From Epinephelus fuscoguttatus (taxonomy: Eukaryota > Chordata > Actinopteri > Perciformes > Serranidae): 64,000 nt of DNA. How positions within the stretch are numbered: the stretch's first letter is position 1; every line of letters starts with the position of its first letter. The DNA lies in NCBI RefSeq assembly GCF_011397635.1, contig NC_064754.1, positions 32,778,543 through 32,842,542 of the forward strand, given 5' to 3'. The notes under the pieces were generated by a model. It saw nothing but the letters and a program-made list of their open reading frames with translations. It did no database searches and was not told where the DNA came from. Shown piece after piece: positions 59,488-64,000 of the stretch. The position numbers and the translations under genes are program-made.

Positions 59488-61989
59488 GCCTTGAACCTGC
59501 ACAGTGGAATTTCCTCCATCCACCTCACATTGTTCAGACTAACAAGGAGTCAAAGACAACAGGGCAGGACAGAAACACTCCACACCCTTCAGGGCGTCTC
59601 TGAGGAACCATAATGCACTTCCAGGTCAAAAGGCCAGCGGGATGATCTCACGGGCAACAAGAGCAGCTACACAAACACAGACACTGCAGAGAAGTACTCA
59701 TGAACAGGTAATTTTTCAAAAAATGGTGCAGTGGGACCACCCGTATTCTCTAGAGATGCATTTTACTGATTTCTCACCATCTATCGACACAGTAATGCCA
59801 CATGTCTCTGGCAGAGATTCACAGTCATCCTCTGAAGGGCATTCTGACCTCTACACTAATGATAATATAAAGTAGCTAGAGAGCATGAGAACAAATGAAA
59901 TCATCCATCTCTGTTTATCCTCTCTGCGTTCCCACGACTGACACAGGGAAATCACTAATAGTGAAGCAGGGATAAGAAAACAGAGCAGAGGGAGAGAAAG
60001 TGTCAGAGGGAGTGTCTAGAAATGGTGACCTATGCTCATCTTTTTTAAACAATCCTGGACTTACTAATATAAAAACACCCTCTCCTACTGTCTTTAAGCA
60101 GGACACTGACCTGACAAAGTGTGGAAAAGCTGAAAAAAAAGAGCAGGTATAATTAAATATAATTAACATTTTTCAGTGGACAAATCGAGGGTATGTCCAT
60201 CCCTCGTTCCCCTCTACTTGCCTATTTTTGAACCAATCCCGCATGTTCTCGCTATAAAACACCCAAAATAATTGATGGCACAAACAAATGAAGGAGGGAG
60301 AAATGCGGGCTCTTTAAGCTGCATTAATATATCTTTGGCCACTAGGGGGCAGAATGTTTTAAAAAACAAAAACATAAAACAAGCTAAGAAATACACAGCT
60401 AACATCCTCATATCACTGTTTTATCTGGTTGTTATACTAAGGTGTTACTGTCAAATCCAGCGAGAAAAAGGCAACACTGCTATTAATTAGTTTCCTTATG
60501 TTTCTGACCATCTGATTTACACAAGTCCAACACTCGTGGTTTGCTCTGTTTTAGTCTTCACCAAATCTGGAGACAAGAACAATATCTGGCTTTTTAACTC
60601 ATCAAATGTTCAACGATGTCCGTCAGGTGCTTGGTGACTCTGTCTGCTGTCTGTCAACATGTTGGGCAGGTACTGAGCGGTGTTTATCAGGTGTTCATGC
60701 TGTAACTGGCTGAACCATGAACTTGTACAAAAATAATGGATGTAGCCACCATGACATCACTTTAAGCTTTAATAAAACATTTACAGGTGAGTTTTAAAAA
60801 ACTCACTCCCTGTACAGAAAATTTGCTCTACAGACCTAAACTGTTTCTTGTTCCAGACTATAAACATGTTTATTTCTGCTTTAAAGTTGAGCATGTTTTC
60901 AGCCCCGGAGGTTGCCGCACGGCCAGAACATCAAGAATAATCAGGCAGAATATGTGTAGCCCTTAAACAAAACAATAAATTGAAAGAGGCTAAAAACAAC
61001 TATGATGAAACATTGATAAACATTTTTGGTAATGCATTTGTGGCAGTATTTGTACCCCGCCATGTCTGGGAAGTATTTATAAAAACTCTGTAAAATGAGA
61101 TTTCAGTATTTATTTCCTCTGTAAAGCTACATTTTAAATGGTTGAAAAGCCATAGCATAAAAGATATGTTTTATATGTATCCACTTTAATGTGGACATGA
61201 CCTGTGTGTGTGTGTGTGTGTGTGTGTTTGACAGCAAGGTGTGAGAAAAAAGGTTTAAGGTGCTGCATTTAAGGAAACAAGCTTGACGAAGGTTGTGACC
61301 TACACTCAGCGTGATAGTGAGGTTGCAGACAGAAAGAGTGTGTTGTCTGAGCGCTCACAGCCACATGACCCCTGCGTGAGTGTGTACATGTGTTATCAAG
61401 AGGAAGTGATTAAAACTTGGTCGGGGGGAAACCTCCACTCCAGCTGCTATTGTTCAGCCTTTCCTGGTCGTTAGGGAGGAAGACGAGACTCCATCACTGT
61501 CACTGTTTTTCTCTGCTTCACTTTCTCTCTCAGACTCTTTCTTCTCTTTCACTCGTTTGATTATATTTTCTCTTGTTTTAACCTGCAGTGATGAAGCTTA
61601 ATTACAATTGATATAAACTGATTTAGCGGCACATCAGATTTCATCACATTTACCTCAGCACACACTCACATGTAGGTCAAGTGAAAGTTATGTTATGCTG
61701 CCATCTATTGTTCAAAACAGGCAATGATTGGTCCAAGTTATATTACACTGCAGAATTTTAAGGCTTTTGTTAATTATTTAATAATTTCACTTCATACTCA
61801 ATGGATATTGTTTTTTTTAATATTATTGTCTTAATAATGATAATAATTAGTAATGGTAGCACTAGGATATAAAACATGTATAGAAGTCCTAAACAAAGTC
61901 AAGTCACAGAGACTTATGTTCTTTTCTCTCCTGTATGACATACTGATCAAAATTGGACACAAAAGCAACAGTATCACAAATATTCTATT

Positions 61990-62440
61990 ACAAATTAATG
62001 TTCTGCACCTAAAATGTTACTTAAGTAAAAGTACTGGCATCAAAATATACTTTTAAGTTAAAGTATTCATTATGCAGAATGGCCTGGTTCAGGAAAATGG
62101 CTATGATTGGACTACAATTATTAATGCATTAATGTGTGAGCATATTTTTAATGTTGCAGCGTATAAAAGTGGAGCTACTTTTGACTATTTTATCTGCTGG
62201 GAAGCTTGTGAATTTCCCCCTGGGGATCAAAAAAGTTTCATCTGAACCATGATTTATTTGTATTATTAATCTGAATTTATAGAGTAACTACGGTAGGGTA
62301 AGAAGTACAACATTTGCCCATGAAATATAGAGAAGGAGAAGTATAAAGCGGGAGAAATGGAAATACTCAAGTAAATAGTACCTCAAAATTGTACCTTACG
62401 GTACTTGATAATGTTCTGCGTCACTTTCCAACACTTACAA
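61990..62440 (-). repeat. Dispersed fish repeat ('tactcaagtact' family), reverse copy
   Basis: 'ttacttaagtaaaagtactg' at the left and 'tactcaagtaaatagtacct' with 'gtcactttccaacact' at the right. It is the reverse of the 17.5-kb copy and ends about 130 bp before the putative kpna7 promoter. Confidence 0.6.
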
Positions 62441-62569
62441 AGACGCCTTAGGAACATAAATGTCTGAACAAACGTTATCAAGAACATAGACCAAGGCTTA
62501 TAGTAGCCCTACAGCTTTCACAGTAGCCCCACTACAAGACAAAAAGATAAAACACAGATCTTTGCTGAA

Positions 62570-62777
62570 CCTAATTGGCGCCGGAGGGAAAGGTTACCTG
62601 ATTGAAACGCTCCCAGCTGCACCTGAATACATCAATAGGGGCGTTACATCAATCACACTTAATTAAATTCACCTGAGGCTGCTTTCCCTCTTATAACCTC
62701 CCTGCGGAAGTTTCATTAAGTTTTCGTCTGTCCAAGTCAAGCAGAGTGTACGCGTCCACCGTGCGTAAAAATCCACC
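62570..62777 (+). promoter_or_regulatory. kpna7 promoter region (candidate)
   Basis: TTGGCGCC (62575-62582), an E2F-type site overlapping an inverted CCAAT (ATTGG). E-boxes CAGCTG (62611-62616) and CACCTG (62618-62623 and 62671-62676 in CACCTG form) follow, then TTATAA at 62691-62696. If that TATA works, the 5' UTR would be only about 55 nt. The motifs fit a gene active in germ cells or dividing embryos, but this is inspection only. Confidence 0.35.
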
Positions 62778-62843
62778 ATGCCCACCAAGAATGTTACTAC
62801 GGAGCGGATATCCAAGTTCAAAAACCACGGGAAAGATCCGGCT
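62778..62843 (+). CDS. kpna7: kpna7 coding exon 1
   Basis: Twenty-two codons from [10 protein letters not shown] to GKDPA, then donor GTAAGT (phase 0). It encodes the first part of the IBB domain. Confidence 0.85.
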
Positions 62844-64000
62844 GTAAGTTGAGGGTGTATTTTCAAGGTCGCACGTGTTGCTAATTTTACTTATCCTGCA
62901 TCTTGGCTTCTTGCAGAAACTCCGAGAGAAAAGGATCACGGTGAGCGTGGAGCTGCGCAAAGCTCACAAGGATGAAAGTTTCCTCAAGAGGAGAAACATC
63001 ACGCTGTCGTCTCTCCCGGACGAAGAGGCCCTCTCACCCACGTACATTTCTAACGAGATGGTCAGTTCAAAGGAACCTTTAACGAGTCCGTTCAAACTGG
63101 TGGAGCCTCTAACTGTGTGTCTGTCCCTCAGGTGGCCTTTTTACCCATTGAGGATATCATTAAAGACGTGAACTCAGAGTGCAGGGAGTCTCAAACGCGA
63201 GGCTGTCAGGCAGCCAGGTGAGCCATCAGGGGTCATTACTGTAGCCTTTGTATAAAACAATGATTTGCTGCAGGAGATAATGGAGATACAATTTCTGTGG
63301 CTCAATTTTAGTGTTAAAATGATTAATTGATAACAGTAAATTAGTCTGATAATGTGGTGTGGTATCAAGTGTGTCATGAATCCTACCTTTTGAACTGTTT
63401 GTTAAACAGCAGATTCAAGATGTCATTTGGGGCCTCTGGGAAATGGCAATTAGGTCCATTTTAACAATTTTCTAACATTATATAAACAAGTGTGTAGGCT
63501 GCTTGAATATATTTTCAATGTTCCACCCATTGAAACTAATCAAGGCAGGAAAAAGGAGGGTAATATGAACATTGTTCCCTCAGGAAGCTGCTGTCTCAGG
63601 AGCGTAACCCTCCTCTGAAGGAGATCATAGATGCAGGCCTGCTGGGCCGCTTTGTGTCCTTCCTGTCTATGGACGATGAGCCGACTCTGCAGTTCGAAGC
63701 AGCCTGGGCTCTTACAAACATCGCCTCTGGAACATCTTGGCACACTCAACAGGTGTGAACAGTTAAAAACTTGTGAGCAGAGACATGGTGGACCAAATGC
63801 TTAACATGACTGATGCAGTTTGACTGGAACAGGTTTGCATGATCTTGATGAGATGGGCTGATAAAATGTTGTCCCTCAAACAACTCAATTTTAAAGACAG
63901 ACTTTTACTAAATTTACATGAGTCTTGAAGGTGTTCAGTTTTCCTTGTGGCATGAATTCAACGTAACAGTGTATTTGTGTCTCAGGTGGTGGAACATGGG
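62778..64000 (+). CDS. kpna7: kpna7-like importin subunit alpha (5' part, 5 exons, runs off right edge)
   Basis: Nuclear import adaptor that binds nuclear localisation signals and docks to importin-beta. Exons 62778-62843, 62917-63060, 63132-63217, 63584-63752 and 63986-64000 (cut by the window end) join in frame. The N-terminus holds the importin-beta-binding (IBB) domain: [36 protein letters not shown]. It is followed by the start of the ARM repeats: [20 protein letters not shown] and [17 protein letters not shown], with the NLS-contacting Trp-Ala-Leu-Thr-Asn. Start MPT, SQExNPPLK and LQFEAAWAL are closer to KPNA7 than to KPNA2 (which has SREKQPP and IQFESAWAL). Importin alphas are about 520 aa; about 158 codons are visible. 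kpna2-like is the main alternative. The Kozak context is good (A at -3). Confidence 0.85.
62917..63060 (+). CDS. kpna7: kpna7 coding exon 2
   Basis: Forty-eight codons covering the basic IBB helix (KLREKR...ELRKAHKD...LKRRNI) and a linker ending SPTYISNEM. The acceptor is ttcttgcag; the donor GTCAGT has C at +3. Confidence 0.85.
63132..63217 (+). CDS. kpna7: kpna7 coding exon 3
   Basis: Acceptor ctgtccctcag, donor GTGAGC. Encodes [15 protein letters not shown] through QAA and two bases of an Arg codon. Start of the first ARM repeat. Confidence 0.85.
63218..63583. other. kpna7 intron 3
   Basis: A 366-bp intron with no recognised element. The other kpna7 introns seen are 73, 71 and 233 bp. 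Confidence 0.85.
63584..63752 (+). CDS. kpna7: kpna7 coding exon 4
   Basis: Acceptor gttccctcag, donor GTGTGA. Encodes [16 protein letters not shown], then [17 protein letters not shown] and WHTQQ, the first full ARM repeat and the beginning of the NLS-binding groove. Confidence 0.92.
63986..64000 (+). CDS. kpna7: kpna7 coding exon 5 (first five codons)
   Basis: Acceptor gtgtctcag followed by VVEHG, matching the VVDGG/VVEGG of importin alphas. Truncated by the window end. Confidence 0.85.

Larger units (their letters stand above)
56771..61989. other. Gene-free, microsatellite-rich sequence
   Basis: Contains poly(A) 57480-57503, TG 57708-57761, CA 57935-57992, CA 58612-58640, TG 59451-59485, TG 61203-61227 and a GGA-rich tract 58835-58945. 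No exon with splice sites and protein similarity was found. Confidence 0.5.

Noticed and set aside
62778..64000. Identity as kpna2
   Set aside because: KPNA2 reads LSREKQPPIDNIIRAG and IQFESAWAL; this gene has [16 protein letters not shown] and LQFEAAWAL, closer to KPNA7. Kept as the alternative because only the first 158 codons are visible.

Overview
The window is nuclear DNA from a ray-finned (teleost) fish, probably a percomorph. The evidence is intron-split vertebrate genes with GT-AG junctions, very dense (CA/TG)n microsatellites, and dispersed DNA-transposon and SINE-like repeats of the kind seen across percomorph genomes. No bacterial, organellar or viral gene was recognised. Gene names come from recognising conserved residues by eye; no database search was possible.

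Layout. (1) 2.5-19.7 kb, minus strand: the first eight coding exons (257 codons) of micu3, an EF-hand regulator of the mitochondrial calcium uniporter. Transcription runs off the left edge, so roughly the C-terminal half lies outside the window. (2) 19.7-24.8 kb: a 5.1 kb head-to-head intergenic region with a GC-rich micu3 promoter, an inverted-repeat element and the fgf20 upstream region. (3) 24.8-27.7 kb, plus strand: a complete three-exon fgf20 (227 aa) with a roughly 1 kb, AU-element-bearing 3' UTR and a poly(A) signal. The divergent micu3/fgf20 pair matches the MICU3-FGF20 neighbourhood on human 8p22, which supports the FGF20 call. (4) 27.7-62.5 kb: about 35 kb without a recognisable host gene. 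It holds remnants of a PIF/Harbinger-like element (30.7-31.7 kb) and a THAP-bearing ISL2EU-like element (46.2-47.3 kb), a SINE-like element (43.7-44.1 kb), several pairs of dispersed repeats and many microsatellites. (5) 62.8-64.0 kb, plus strand: the first five coding exons of an importin-alpha gene, most like kpna7, running off the right edge.

The main unexplained structure is a set of long inverted repeats at 12.9-13.5, 20.2-20.8, 38.4-39.1 and 51.3-52.0 kb. Three have arms of about 250-300 bp around loops of roughly 50-125 bases and could form long RNA or DNA hairpins. One of these lies inside a micu3 intron and would be transcribed with that gene. A second notable point is in fgf20: a cysteine that is nearly invariant across the FGF family is serine here.

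The three genes do not form a pathway: micu3 acts in mitochondrial calcium uptake, fgf20 encodes a secreted developmental signal, and kpna7 a nuclear import receptor often expressed in oocytes and early embryos. The gene-free interval beside fgf20 is where long-range enhancers might lie, but conservation cannot be assessed from one sequence.
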